This document shows positions 23,849 to 31,177 of a stretch of 32,291 bases of DNA, piece after piece. The notes beneath the pieces are model-generated. The model was not told the origin of the DNA. It was given only the letters and a program-made list of their open reading frames with translations, and searched no databases. The stretch is from positions 1 to 32,291 of the forward strand of contig DAOSDU010000017.1 in NCBI GenBank assembly GCA_035362715.1, read 5' to 3'. The translations under genes and the position numbers were made by a program. Position 1 is the stretch's first letter. Each line of letters starts with the position of its first letter. This DNA is from Methanofastidiosum sp. Lineage in GTDB: Archaea; Methanobacteriota_B; Thermococci; Methanofastidiosales; Methanofastidiosaceae.

Positions 23849-23870
23849 ACTAATGATAATCAATATTAGT
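23849..23870 (+). promoter_or_regulatory. Inverted repeat between TATA box and start of the winged-helix gene
   Basis: ACTAAT (23849-23854) and ATTAGT (23865-23870) are perfect inverted arms with a ten-base spacer. TTTATATA at 23842-23849 is the probable TATA box, so the repeat lies over the expected initiation site. A second, partial repeat follows (AACTA 23871-23875 / TAGTT 23891-23895). Autoregulation by the gene product is a reasonable guess. Confidence 0.4.
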
Positions 23871-23916
23871 AACTAACAATTGAGAGATGATAGTTAGCAC
23901 TAAAAGGTGAAAAAAT

Positions 23917-24150
23917 ATGGGATGGAGAAGACAATTTGAAACTAGAGAAAAGCGTATTAATGAACTAAGGATCCTTCTAAAGCAAAAGCTGAACAGCGGA
24001 AGAGACTACTTCATTCAGGAACTTGTTAACGATACGGACATACCCAGAAGTACCGTTGAAAGGTACCTTTATGAATATCTTAATGAAGAAGTAGAAATCT
24101 ACTACGAAGGGCCTTTAAAAAAGATACGCTATAAAGGACACGGGAATTAA
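23917..24150 (+). CDS. Small winged-helix/HTH DNA-binding protein
   Basis: A 77-residue basic protein. The stretch RDYFIQELVNDTDIPRSTVERYLYEYLNEE (about 29-58) reads as a helix-turn-helix, followed by a short beta wing, VEIYYEGPLKKIRYKG. It lies divergent to the NifX/MinD operon, with 239 bases between, and has inverted repeats at its promoter, so it is a candidate regulator of itself and of that operon. GGTGA precedes the ATG. No metal site is seen. Confidence 0.75.
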   Translation: MGWRRQFETREKRINELRILLKQKLNSGRDYFIQELVNDTDIPRSTVERYLYEYLNEEVEIYYEGPLKKIRYKGHGN

Positions 24151-24153
24151 TTT

Positions 24154-24185
24154 AAGAAAAGATATTTTTATCTTTTCTTTTTTTT
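24154..24185 (+). terminator. Strong hairpin terminator after the winged-helix gene
   Basis: AAGAAAAGATA (24154-24164) pairs perfectly with TATCTTTTCTT (24169-24179) around a TTTT loop, giving an 11-bp stem. T-rich sequence continues to 24185. Confidence 0.75.
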
Positions 24186-24293
24186 ATTATTTTTATAAGA
24201 ACTTAATTTAATATTACTTTTTATCGATTAAATCTTTGCGTTAATCCATAATAAACCTTAATAAGATTGAATCCTACTTAATATAGGGATATT

Positions 24294-24623
24294 ATGGGAT
24301 TTGTCAAGATAGGTAAAATTTCTGATGTTAAAGACGGCACTATGAAGAAGTTTGAAGTCGAAGGAAAAGATATTCTAGTTTCTAATTTTGGCGAGAAATA
24401 TTACGCCATTAATAACAAATGCACCCATAGAGCGGGGGATCTTTCTCAAGGAAAACTGGAGGGGAATATTGTAACTTGCCCAAAACATGGCTCTAAGTTT
24501 GACATTACAACGGGAAATGTAGTTTCCGGGCCTAAAATACCACTGTTAAAACTTAAGATTAATGATGAAGAAAAGTATGAGATAAAAATAGAGGGAGATT
24601 CCTTATTAATTAAAATATTATAG
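24294..24623 (+). CDS. Rieske-type [2Fe-2S] ferredoxin
   Basis: A 109-residue stand-alone Rieske domain. Cluster ligands are Cys43 and His45 (CTHRAGDLSQG) and Cys62 and His65 (CPKHGSKFDITTG), the dioxygenase-ferredoxin type without the disulfide cysteines of bc1 Rieske proteins. It carries electrons in the cytoplasm; the partner is not evident. No oxygenase gene is near, in keeping with Rieske-type ferredoxins of unknown role in anaerobes. Promoter elements fall in 24205-24290, where TTATCGATTAA (24221-24231) also occurs. Confidence 0.93.
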   Translation: MGFVKIGKISDVKDGTMKKFEVEGKDILVSNFGEKYYAINNKCTHRAGDLSQGKLEGNIVTCPKHGSKFDITTGNVVSGPKIPLLKLKINDEEKYEIKIEGDSLLIKIL

Positions 24624-24682
24624 AAAAATAAGGTATATTATTAATTAATCCCAAAACAAGCAAAATATGGAAGGTGATAAAA

Positions 24683-25048
24683 ATGACTGAGTTCTGGATG
24701 GAGAAAAAGATTGCAATATTTGCCTTTAATGGCGATCCAATGTGTTTTATACATGCCTTGATAAATGCCTTAGAGTTTCATGCGAAAGGGTACGATACAA
24801 AGTTGATAATTGAAGGTTCAGCTACTGGACTTATTGGAAAACTAAATGAGGCAGGTAATCCGCTACACTACTATTACGTAAGGACAAAAGACGAAGGGCT
24901 AATAGACTGCTTATGTAAAGCATGTGCAACAAAGAACGGGACTATTGAAGAGGCGAAAAAACAAAACCTAAATCTATGCGACGAATTATTTGGCCACCCA
25001 AGCATGGCAAGATACATGAAAGAGGGTTATGAGATAATTGCAATATAA
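24683..25048 (+). CDS. DsrE-like family protein
   Basis: From ATG 24683 (GGTGAT seven bases before), 121 residues. The N-terminal IAIFAFNGDPMCFIHALINALEFHAKGYDTKLIIEGSA has the strand-helix-strand pattern of the DsrE/DsrF/TusD fold. The later CLCKACATKNG carries cysteines in the position where some DsrE proteins handle persulfide sulfur. Sulfur transfer is a possible role but not proven. It is followed after 33 bases by a DJ-1 family gene. Confidence 0.68.
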   Translation: MTEFWMEKKIAIFAFNGDPMCFIHALINALEFHAKGYDTKLIIEGSATGLIGKLNEAGNPLHYYYVRTKDEGLIDCLCKACATKNGTIEEAKKQNLNLCDELFGHPSMARYMKEGYEIIAI

Positions 25049-25081
25049 AACAATTATTAATTAGTAATAGGGGATTTAAAT

Positions 25082-25597
25082 ATGGTCTGCATTTTGATGT
25101 GGGTTGCACAAGAGGGATTTAGGGATGAGGAGCTATTTGTTCCTAAATCGGTATTTGAAGAAAAAGGATTCATAGTAAATGTTGTTTCTCATGATAAAGG
25201 AACAGCTTGGAGCAAGTTTGGGAAGATTATTGAAGTCCTTGGATTTGAAGATATTGATATAGGAGATTATGATGCCTTTCTATTAGTTGGTGGCCCAGGA
25301 ACCTTTAATCTTGCTGACGATAAAATACTTCATGAATACATTAAGGAAGCTGAAAAAAAGTTATCCCTATTGGGCGGGATATGTTATGCCCCAAATATCA
25401 TGGCAAGAGCTGGAGTTCTTAAGGGCAAAAGAGCAACTGTCTGGGGAGGTCCCGATATTTTTGATAAAGAAGGCGTGATTTTCGAAGACAAGAATGTTGT
25501 AAAGGATGGAAAAATTATAACTGCCAATAGCCCTGATGCGGCGCTCGAATGGGCTAAAGAGACTGTTAATTATCTCAAGTGCAGTTGTGGGAAATAA
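25082..25597 (+). CDS. DJ-1/PfpI family protein
   Basis: A 171-residue glutamine-amidotransferase-like fold. The probable nucleophile is Cys101 in LGGICYAPNIMA, the elbow of the family, with DYDAFLLVGGPGT before it and RATVWGGPD after. Members act as proteases, glyoxalases/deglycases or chaperones. Nothing in the sequence decides between them. It follows the DsrE-like gene in the same direction and converges on nnrDE, with one base between stops. Confidence 0.9.
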   Translation: MVCILMWVAQEGFRDEELFVPKSVFEEKGFIVNVVSHDKGTAWSKFGKIIEVLGFEDIDIGDYDAFLLVGGPGTFNLADDKILHEYIKEAEKKLSLLGGICYAPNIMARAGVLKGKRATVWGGPDIFDKEGVIFEDKNVVKDGKIITANSPDAALEWAKETVNYLKCSCGK

Positions 25598-25598
25598 A

Positions 25599-26984
25599 TT
25601 AATATTTCCCGCAGAATTTCAAGGCTCTTGGAATCCTTTTTAGCATATCCGAACTCCTGAAGTTTATACCTATCTCTTCTGCGGTAATATCCCCAGCAAT
25701 CCCGTTTAGGAAGGTTCCCGCACACGAGGCTTCAATAATAGTTCCTTTTGCTGCAAAGGCTGCTATAAGCCCTGAAAGAATGTCACCTGTCCCCCCTGTG
25801 GTCATGCCAGAGTTTCCCGTGAAGTTTTTTATAACTTTTTTACCATCCGATATGAGGTCAACTTTTCCCTTAGTGACAATTGTGGTCTGGTATTTTTCTG
25901 AGTTAGTTAAAATATTATCATGGGTCAAAGGCTCATCAAAAACCATCTTATATTCAGAGTGGTGGGGGGTTATGCATACGTCATTTTTCTTTAAAATATC
26001 AAGATTTCCTTTTATTGCAAAAAGCCCATCGGCATCTATTATTATTTTCTTACACGATATACTTTTTAGAAACTCTAACACTGTTTCAACTGTTTCTGAG
26101 TCTCTGCCCATCCCAATGCCTACCAAGATTGAATCAACTTTTTCTGAAAGATTTTTTAGAAGCTCAATATCTTCGGGGATGAAATGATTCTTTTCAGTTG
26201 GAAAGACTATCATATCTGGAGAATAAGATTTTATTACTTTAGAGCATTTCTTGGGTGATGCGACATAGACGAGATCAGAAAGATATGATGCTGCAAGAGA
26301 GGAATAGATTGGCGCCCCGTGATACTCTTTTGATCCTCCTATTACTAGTACCTTACCATTATCACCTTTGTGCGAGTCAGTAGACCTAGAGTTCAGCTTG
26401 TTGACATAGCCGGGGCCAGTCAAATTATTAAATTCTTTTGGGATCCCTATATCGACAACGGTAGTGGCGCCTTCCTTGGGGGTATGGAGCGAGATAATAA
26501 CATTTGGCATGAAATATGGAGATGCGACATCAATGGATACCTTGATCCCATTAATCTCATTAATCCTGTTGATAACATCGGAGTATGGGTGCTTAAGTGT
26601 TCCTTTGACACCAACGCCGAATATTGCATCCACGTAGATTTCAAAGTCTGGACGTATCTTTTCTATATCGCATGAATCTTTAAGAAGTATTTTTTCAATG
26701 TCAATATGTTTCAGAAGCTCCCATTTTGAGAGGGCAGCACCTTCTTTGATGTTTTGTGGATCCCCCACTAGGTACGCTGTAACTCTATTCTCTTTAGATA
26801 AGTATCTAGCACATACAAATCCGTCCCCGCCATTATTACCAAGACCACAAAAAACTGCGATTTTATTTCTTGTTCCAAACCTCTTTTCTATTTCTGATGC
26901 TACCCCTCTTCCGGCATTTTCCATAAGAATTGGCGTATCGAGACCATAATATTTACAATTTGAATCAATAATATATGTGTCCAT
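25599..26984 (-). CDS. nnrDE: Bifunctional NAD(P)HX epimerase/dehydratase
   Basis: Repairs hydrated NAD(P)H. The N-terminal YjeF-N domain (about 1-190) epimerises R/S-NAD(P)HX; it starts with the usual MENAGRG block and has GLGNNGGDGFVCAR (49-60). The C-terminal ribokinase-like domain (about 205-461) is the ADP/ATP-dependent dehydratase, with GDNGKVLVIGGSKEYHGAP and the catalytic GGTGDILSGL (Asp401). At 461 residues it is slightly shorter than common archaeal fusions but both motif sets are present. Confidence 0.94.
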   Translation of the reverse strand: MDTYIIDSNCKYYGLDTPILMENAGRGVASEIEKRFGTRNKIAVFCGLGNNGGDGFVCARYLSKENRVTAYLVGDPQNIKEGAALSKWELLKHIDIEKILLKDSCDIEKIRPDFEIYVDAIFGVGVKGTLKHPYSDVINRINEINGIKVSIDVASPYFMPNVIISLHTPKEGATTVVDIGIPKEFNNLTGPGYVNKLNSRSTDSHKGDNGKVLVIGGSKEYHGAPIYSSLAASYLSDLVYVASPKKCSKVIKSYSPDMIVFPTEKNHFIPEDIELLKNLSEKVDSILVGIGMGRDSETVETVLEFLKSISCKKIIIDADGLFAIKGNLDILKKNDVCITPHHSEYKMVFDEPLTHDNILTNSEKYQTTIVTKGKVDLISDGKKVIKNFTGNSGMTTGGTGDILSGLIAAFAAKGTIIEASCAGTFLNGIAGDITAEEIGINFRSSDMLKRIPRALKFCGKY

Positions 26985-27071
26985 ATTACCCCCATACTTA
27001 ATTGTGGCAATGGATAAATAAGTTTTTGCATATTGGGGAAATTTTATAAGTAATTTGAATATGAATTCTTT

Positions 27072-28253
27072 ATGGTCAAGATACTCGGATGCGAGAAATG
27101 TAGTTATAAGGAGTACCTATTAGCTGAAGCAAAAGATTATGATAGGTGCCCATCATGCAAATCGCTAGTTATTGTCCAAGAACTAAACGAACTCCCGGTA
27201 CAATTACAGGACATAATGAAGGTTGCAAATGAAAATTTCTCATATGGAAATATCAAGACCGATAATTATTCTGCTTTATTTGAGGTAAGGGAACTTTTCA
27301 AAAAGCCTGAGGAAATAATTTCTTCCTTTGAAAAGATAAATTTTTATCCATTTATAAGAAAAGAAAATGGGAAGCTTTTTGTTGTCCTAAGGACTTCTCT
27401 GCCAAAAAAAGATTTCTCATATAGAAAAAATCTAATCTTATTTTTCTTAACAATTATTTCAACTACAGTTGCTGGCTATTTCATGTCAGTGCCACATGTT
27501 GATTACGGATTTATGACAAATCCCTGGATAGGGGCTATAACATTTTCTTTTTCGATAATGGTGATCCTAGGAACACATGAAATGGGCCATTACCTAGTTG
27601 CAAGAAGAAATGGCGTTGATGCGACACTCCCTTATTTCATACCAGCGCCCTTCATTCTTGGCACAATGGGGGCTGTGATAAACATAAGATCGTTTATCCC
27701 AAGTAAGAATAGTGCTATTGAGTTGGGTCTTTCAGGCCCACTTGCCGGCATGCTTGTAGCGATACCAATAACTATAGTTGGAGTTATGATGTCGCCTATT
27801 GTTCCCATAACAATCTTTGGCGAGAGCTCAATGTTTTTGGGTGAGCCGCTAATCTTTAGGTTTATTGCTGAATCACTTGTAATTGTGACTGAGGGCAATT
27901 CCCTTTACTTGCATCCTGTAGCTTTTGCTGGGTGGGCCGGAATATTTGTAACTATGCTTAACCTAATCCCTATGGGCCAACTGGACGGTGGCCACATTGC
28001 AAGAGCTGTATTAGGGCCTATCCATCACAGATATCTGTCATTTGTTGTTGCAGCCTCATTATTTGGCATAGGAATATTTACATGGGCTGGCTGGAGCCTA
28101 TGGGGAGTAATAGGAATTTATCTAGCATACAGGGGACATCCTGGCTCAATGGATGAGATAACACCTATTGATAGAAAACATTGGATTATGGTTCTAGTTG
28201 CTATAATACTATTTGTAATATCTACGATGATTGTCCCGATAAAATTAGGATAA
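27072..28253 (+). CDS. Site-2 protease family intramembrane metalloprotease (M50)
   Basis: Zinc protease that cuts within membranes. The 393-residue protein begins with a zinc ribbon (Cys7, Cys10, Cys26, Cys29). The soluble part leads to the first helix near 120. HEMGH with His169, Glu170 and His173 lies in the third hydrophobic segment, and the third zinc ligand is Asp305 in NLIPMGQLDGGH. SGPLAGM is another M50 element. Around six or seven membrane segments can be counted. Substrates are unknown. The ribosome binding site is not obvious. The next gene starts 35 bases later. Confidence 0.94.
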   Translation: MVKILGCEKCSYKEYLLAEAKDYDRCPSCKSLVIVQELNELPVQLQDIMKVANENFSYGNIKTDNYSALFEVRELFKKPEEIISSFEKINFYPFIRKENGKLFVVLRTSLPKKDFSYRKNLILFFLTIISTTVAGYFMSVPHVDYGFMTNPWIGAITFSFSIMVILGTHEMGHYLVARRNGVDATLPYFIPAPFILGTMGAVINIRSFIPSKNSAIELGLSGPLAGMLVAIPITIVGVMMSPIVPITIFGESSMFLGEPLIFRFIAESLVIVTEGNSLYLHPVAFAGWAGIFVTMLNLIPMGQLDGGHIARAVLGPIHHRYLSFVVAASLFGIGIFTWAGWSLWGVIGIYLAYRGHPGSMDEITPIDRKHWIMVLVAIILFVISTMIVPIKLG

Positions 28254-28288
28254 AAAAGATTTAAATAGACTTAATTAATTCTAAAGGC

Positions 28289-28849
28289 ATGCTTAATAAC
28301 ATCCGTAAGAATAAATCATTTGTATCAATTGTTAACTTTATCGGGCGAATCTTTAGATTCCTGCCACCAAATGTCATAACAACAATCAGTTTAGTTGTTG
28401 TCTTCTTTTCAGGCTATTATTATTACCTCGGATTACCCTATATCGGAGCAATTACACTTGCCGTTTCAGGGTTTCTTGATCTAGTTGATGGCTCAGTTGC
28501 AAAGTATACTAAGAAGACAACTGTTCTTGGCGGCTTTTTAGATTCAACATTTGACAGGGTAGGAGACGGAATAATACTTCTTGGGATTGGACTATTACAT
28601 GATCTTGCTCTTTGCTTTGTAATAATGGTTGGAGCATATCTAATTAGTTATATGCGTGCCAAGGGAGAGGCTCTTGGGGTAAAAGTCATGGGGGTAGGAA
28701 TTGGTGAGAGGGCAGAGAGAATACTGATAATATTTGTGTTTTCTTTCATCAATTTGGAGATAGGGCTTTATATTCTTTTGATTGTTGTTTATATAACGGT
28801 CTTTACAAGATTTTATTATATCTCAAGGGAGCTAAAAACTAAGACTTAG
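28289..28849 (+). CDS. CDP-alcohol phosphatidyltransferase family protein
   Basis: Membrane enzyme that links a CDP-activated lipid (in archaea CDP-archaeol) to an alcohol. The diagnostic motif D-x2-DG-x2-A-x8-G-x3-D-x3-D is complete: Asp64, Asp67, Gly68, Gly81/82, Asp85 and Asp89 in DLVDGSVAKYTKKTTVLGGF and LDSTFDR. The 186 residues have five or six hydrophobic segments. Archaeal relatives make archaetidylinositol phosphate or archaetidylserine/glycerol; length and the FLPPNVIT start suit the inositol-phosphate type, but I do not assign it firmly. Confidence 0.92.
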   Translation: MLNNIRKNKSFVSIVNFIGRIFRFLPPNVITTISLVVVFFSGYYYYLGLPYIGAITLAVSGFLDLVDGSVAKYTKKTTVLGGFLDSTFDRVGDGIILLGIGLLHDLALCFVIMVGAYLISYMRAKGEALGVKVMGVGIGERAERILIIFVFSFINLEIGLYILLIVVYITVFTRFYYISRELKTKT

Positions 28850-28886
28850 AAACCTTTTTATATTCCCATAATCAACTTTTCATTAC

Positions 28887-28971
28887 GCGGGGGTTGCCGA
28901 GCATGGCTAAAGGCGATAGACTCAAGATCTATTCCCGCAGGGGTCCAGGGGTTCAAATCCCTTCCCCCGCA
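28887..28971 (+). tRNA. tRNA-Leu (anticodon CAA)
   Basis: An 85-base class II tRNA with acceptor stem GCGGGGG/CCCCCGC, anticodon stem ATAGA/TCTAT closing CTCAAGA (anticodon CAA), a long variable arm (TCCCGCAGGGGT region) and T arm GGTTCAAATCC. No CCA is encoded; the discriminator is A. TTTTTATATTCC about 25-30 bases upstream is a TATA box. CTTTTT directly after the gene is a probable terminator. Such genes are common integration sites, and the following DNA is accessory in character. Confidence 0.97.
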
Positions 28972-28987
28972 CTTTTTACTAAAGCTA

Positions 28988-29089
28988 ATGCGGTATTGTT
29001 TTAGAAGATTTATTGATATCTATGGCCATGTAGATCCAAAAGAGCTTAGGGAATCTTATTTAGCTTGTATTCCTCAGTCTGGAGTTTAA
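28988..29089 (+). pseudogene. Possible tyrosine-recombinase C-terminal remnant next to tRNA-Leu
   Basis: A 33-residue frame from ATG 28988 to TAA 29087-29089, open also upstream through the tRNA 3' end. It reads IYGHVDPKELRESYLACIP near its end. The Ile-Tyr-x-His-Val pattern followed by a helix ELRESY resembles the C-terminal end of phage/XerD-type integrases, where that tyrosine is catalytic. The conserved Arg/His boxes that should come before it are absent, so if correct this is only a leftover. The similarity is from memory of the family and short. Confidence 0.3.
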
Positions 29090-29105
29090 TATGGCGTCTA
29101 TTAGG

Positions 29106-29795
29106 TTATGACATATATTTAGAACAGAAATCTTTAACAAATGATAACATTCTTTCAACATCTTTTAGCTCGTATTTGTCAAAATTTGCATGGACTGCCT
29201 TATTCCTTATTTCGCCGTAACTAGTAATCTGTTTATTTATTAGTAGATTATATATTCCTTTGGAATATAACTCTTGGTTTAAGGCGTCAAGATTTTTATA
29301 TTTTTCATTATCTTTAAAAATATCTATATTATTAGTTATTGCGATTTTTCTAAGAGAATCTTCAAGAACAACACCTATTAATATTGCCGCTGGATCTTTT
29401 TTTTCTTTTTTTAAAAAATATTCTGCCATTTCTAAGAAATCAGTGAATATTTCAGCCCTAATATAGTTCCGAACATCCCCTAAGAGGCCTTTATTTAAGG
29501 CATCATACAAAGCCTCTAAAGAACCCAAAATTGGGATTAAGTGAACATAATGATTAGAATGAATTCCATAGAAATCTTTTTCATCTAACCTTGAAGAATA
29601 TTGTTTATAGAATTCACTTTCTTTTGTTACAACAGATAAAATTAAATGTCCAGTTTTTGTTACCCACGAAGAAATCCAAGAAAGATTACTACCCTTTAAA
29701 TCTGCGGGAGAATTTGAAGAAATTCTTATTATCTCTTTACCTTCTCTAATCAATTCTTCAATTTCTTCTTTTATTTTTCTTTCAGTATCTTGCAT
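29106..29795 (-). CDS. HEPN/DUF4145-like protein
   Basis: A 229-residue soluble, mostly helical protein. An N-terminal charged helix (1-25) is followed by a middle region without clear motifs. A C-terminal helical domain (about 115-229) carries PAAILIGVVLEDSLRKIA and then EIRNKAVHANFDKYELKDVERML. Arg197-Asn198-x3-His202 is the Rx4-6H motif of HEPN proteins, several of which are ribonucleases in toxin, defence or RNA processing systems. The pattern of a conserved alpha-helix before RNKAVHA also suits DUF4145. Whether it cuts RNA is unknown. It is 21 bases from the next gene upstream, likely the second gene of a two-gene unit. Confidence 0.6.
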   Translation of the reverse strand: MQDTERKIKEEIEELIREGKEIIRISSNSPADLKGSNLSWISSWVTKTGHLILSVVTKESEFYKQYSSRLDEKDFYGIHSNHYVHLIPILGSLEALYDALNKGLLGDVRNYIRAEIFTDFLEMAEYFLKKEKKDPAAILIGVVLEDSLRKIAITNNIDIFKDNEKYKNLDALNQELYSKGIYNLLINKQITSYGEIRNKAVHANFDKYELKDVERMLSFVKDFCSKYMS

Positions 29796-29816
29796 AATAT
29801 CACACGAGCAAGGAGT

Positions 29817-30272
29817 TTAATTATTTTTGCCATTCCTTTTTATTTTAATATTTACCCTAATTAAATAATATATTTGTGTTACTAATCTTTTTCTAGTTTG
29901 ATAATCTAATCCTTGAATATTTATTAGATCATTTTCTATATTATTTCTTAAAACATATTCTGGGAAATATCCTTCTTGATATTTTTCTATTATGTCAAAT
30001 ATACTAACCATTATTAAATATAAAGATGCAATCAAGGGTAGGATTAAATAGAAGGTAAATGAGCCTTTAGAAATATTTGATATTTTTAATCTATTGTCTT
30101 TTTCAATTTTTGGAAGTCTATAATAAGGAAATCCATACCTTACTTCTTTTTGAATAATACTAAAATAACAAAATTTATAAATAATATTCAATCTATAGAT
30201 AAATGAAGATAAATCTTCCATGTCAATAATATCCTCAGTAATGGCCCTAATTTCTATTTGTTCTGTGTTCAT
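29817..30272 (-). CDS. Unknown membrane-linked protein
   Basis: 151 residues. The first half is soluble and contains a segment reading LKISNISKGSFTFYLILPLIASLYLIMVSIFDIIEK, in which the KGSF turn leads directly into a hydrophobic span (about 73-92). I do not know a named family, although the I-x-x-GS-F plus single transmembrane span layout occurs in many uncharacterised proteins of accessory regions. It is the first gene of the minus-strand pair with the HEPN-like gene. Its base composition (very high A+T) differs from the core genes. Confidence 0.55.
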   Translation of the reverse strand: MNTEQIEIRAITEDIIDMEDLSSFIYRLNIIYKFCYFSIIQKEVRYGFPYYRLPKIEKDNRLKISNISKGSFTFYLILPLIASLYLIMVSIFDIIEKYQEGYFPEYVLRNNIENDLINIQGLDYQTRKRLVTQIYYLIRVNIKIKRNGKNN

Positions 30273-30340
30273 AATATTCTACCTTACGTTACATATTTAT
30301 TTTTAATATTCTTTAAAAATGTTTGCTCTTATGGAATTAA

Positions 30341-30368
30341 CGGATAATTATTTATACCATTATATCCG
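30341..30368. promoter_or_regulatory. Inverted repeat flanking a TATA box
   Basis: CGGATA (30341-30346) and TATCCG (30363-30368) are inverted around a 16-base spacer that contains ATTTATA. This is the probable promoter of the gene starting at 30378. Binding of a dimer here would occlude TBP. Confidence 0.3.
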
Positions 30369-30377
30369 ATTATATTT

Positions 30378-30941
30378 GTGAAGATATTAGACAATAGAAA
30401 AATATTATATGGAGTTATTATTATAGCTAGTATCATTTCTATTCCAGTTAGTAATTATTTTTATATGGGTTTACAGAATACGTCGGAAAATATAAAAGAA
30501 ATCGATTATAATGTTTCTCACACTTATATTCATAATCTGACGGTTACAAGGAGTTATTATTTTTATAGTTCTATAGCACAAGTAAATGCAACGTTAATTG
30601 GATTGTTTTTTGTTGCTTTGAGTATCTTTTTAGCGAAAGGATATACAAGAAGACCCCCTAGAAATATAAGAATACTACATGGAGCCACTACGACGGGCCT
30701 TCTTTTTACAATTATTTTTTGTCTTCTTTTTATGGCTACAATCGAAGAAGATAAGATTTATTTACAGATGAAATATATATTTTACCAAGAGTCAATTGCT
30801 TTAATTTCTTTTATTTTTTTAACTTTTTGTTATTATGCAGATGTTATTTCTAATAAATTCAATGAAAATAAAAGTAGAGAAATATTTATTATAAATAGGA
30901 GTACTAAAATAAAAATTCCTTTTAAGATAAATAAGAAATAA
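30378..30941 (+). CDS. Unknown four-helix membrane protein
   Basis: 187 residues starting at GTG 30378, the only plausible start near the TATA element. Hydrophobic segments fall at about 10-30, 60-86, 102-122 and 137-158. The outside loop between the first two contains several Tyr/His/Asn residues. The C-terminus is polar and Lys-rich. No enzymatic motif was found. The gene is divergent from the minus-strand pair and lies in the AT-rich accessory block after tRNA-Leu. Confidence 0.55.
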   Translation: MKILDNRKILYGVIIIASIISIPVSNYFYMGLQNTSENIKEIDYNVSHTYIHNLTVTRSYYFYSSIAQVNATLIGLFFVALSIFLAKGYTRRPPRNIRILHGATTTGLLFTIIFCLLFMATIEEDKIYLQMKYIFYQESIALISFIFLTFCYYADVISNKFNENKSREIFIINRSTKIKIPFKINKK

Positions 30942-31114
30942 ATATTTTCTTTTAAACTGATTAATTCAGGAGATGATATTAATAATCCTTCTTATTTTTA
31001 TCCTAATTCTCCCATCAATCTTCAAAATCCCAACTCACTTATTAATTGTCTTGTCTAATCCAAAATTATAACAAATTCTGCTTCTTTTCCAAAGAAAGGA
31101 AAAATTAAAACAAC

Positions 31115-31124
31115 ACATATAAAT
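31115..31124 (+). promoter_or_regulatory. TATA-like element before the last gene
   Basis: ACATATAAAT lies in the 236-base interval 30942-31177, which otherwise shows no gene I would support. Initiation would be near 31145, about 33 bases before ATG 31178. Confidence 0.35.
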
Positions 31125-31177
31125 TGATTTAAAAAATAATAATTAAACAAAACAATTGTTTATTAAATGGGTGGAAA

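Noticed and set aside
30973..31071. A 32-residue hydrophobic peptide frame
   Set aside because: GGAG touches the ATG directly with no spacing, the content is simple Ile/Leu, and AT-rich DNA gives such frames by chance.
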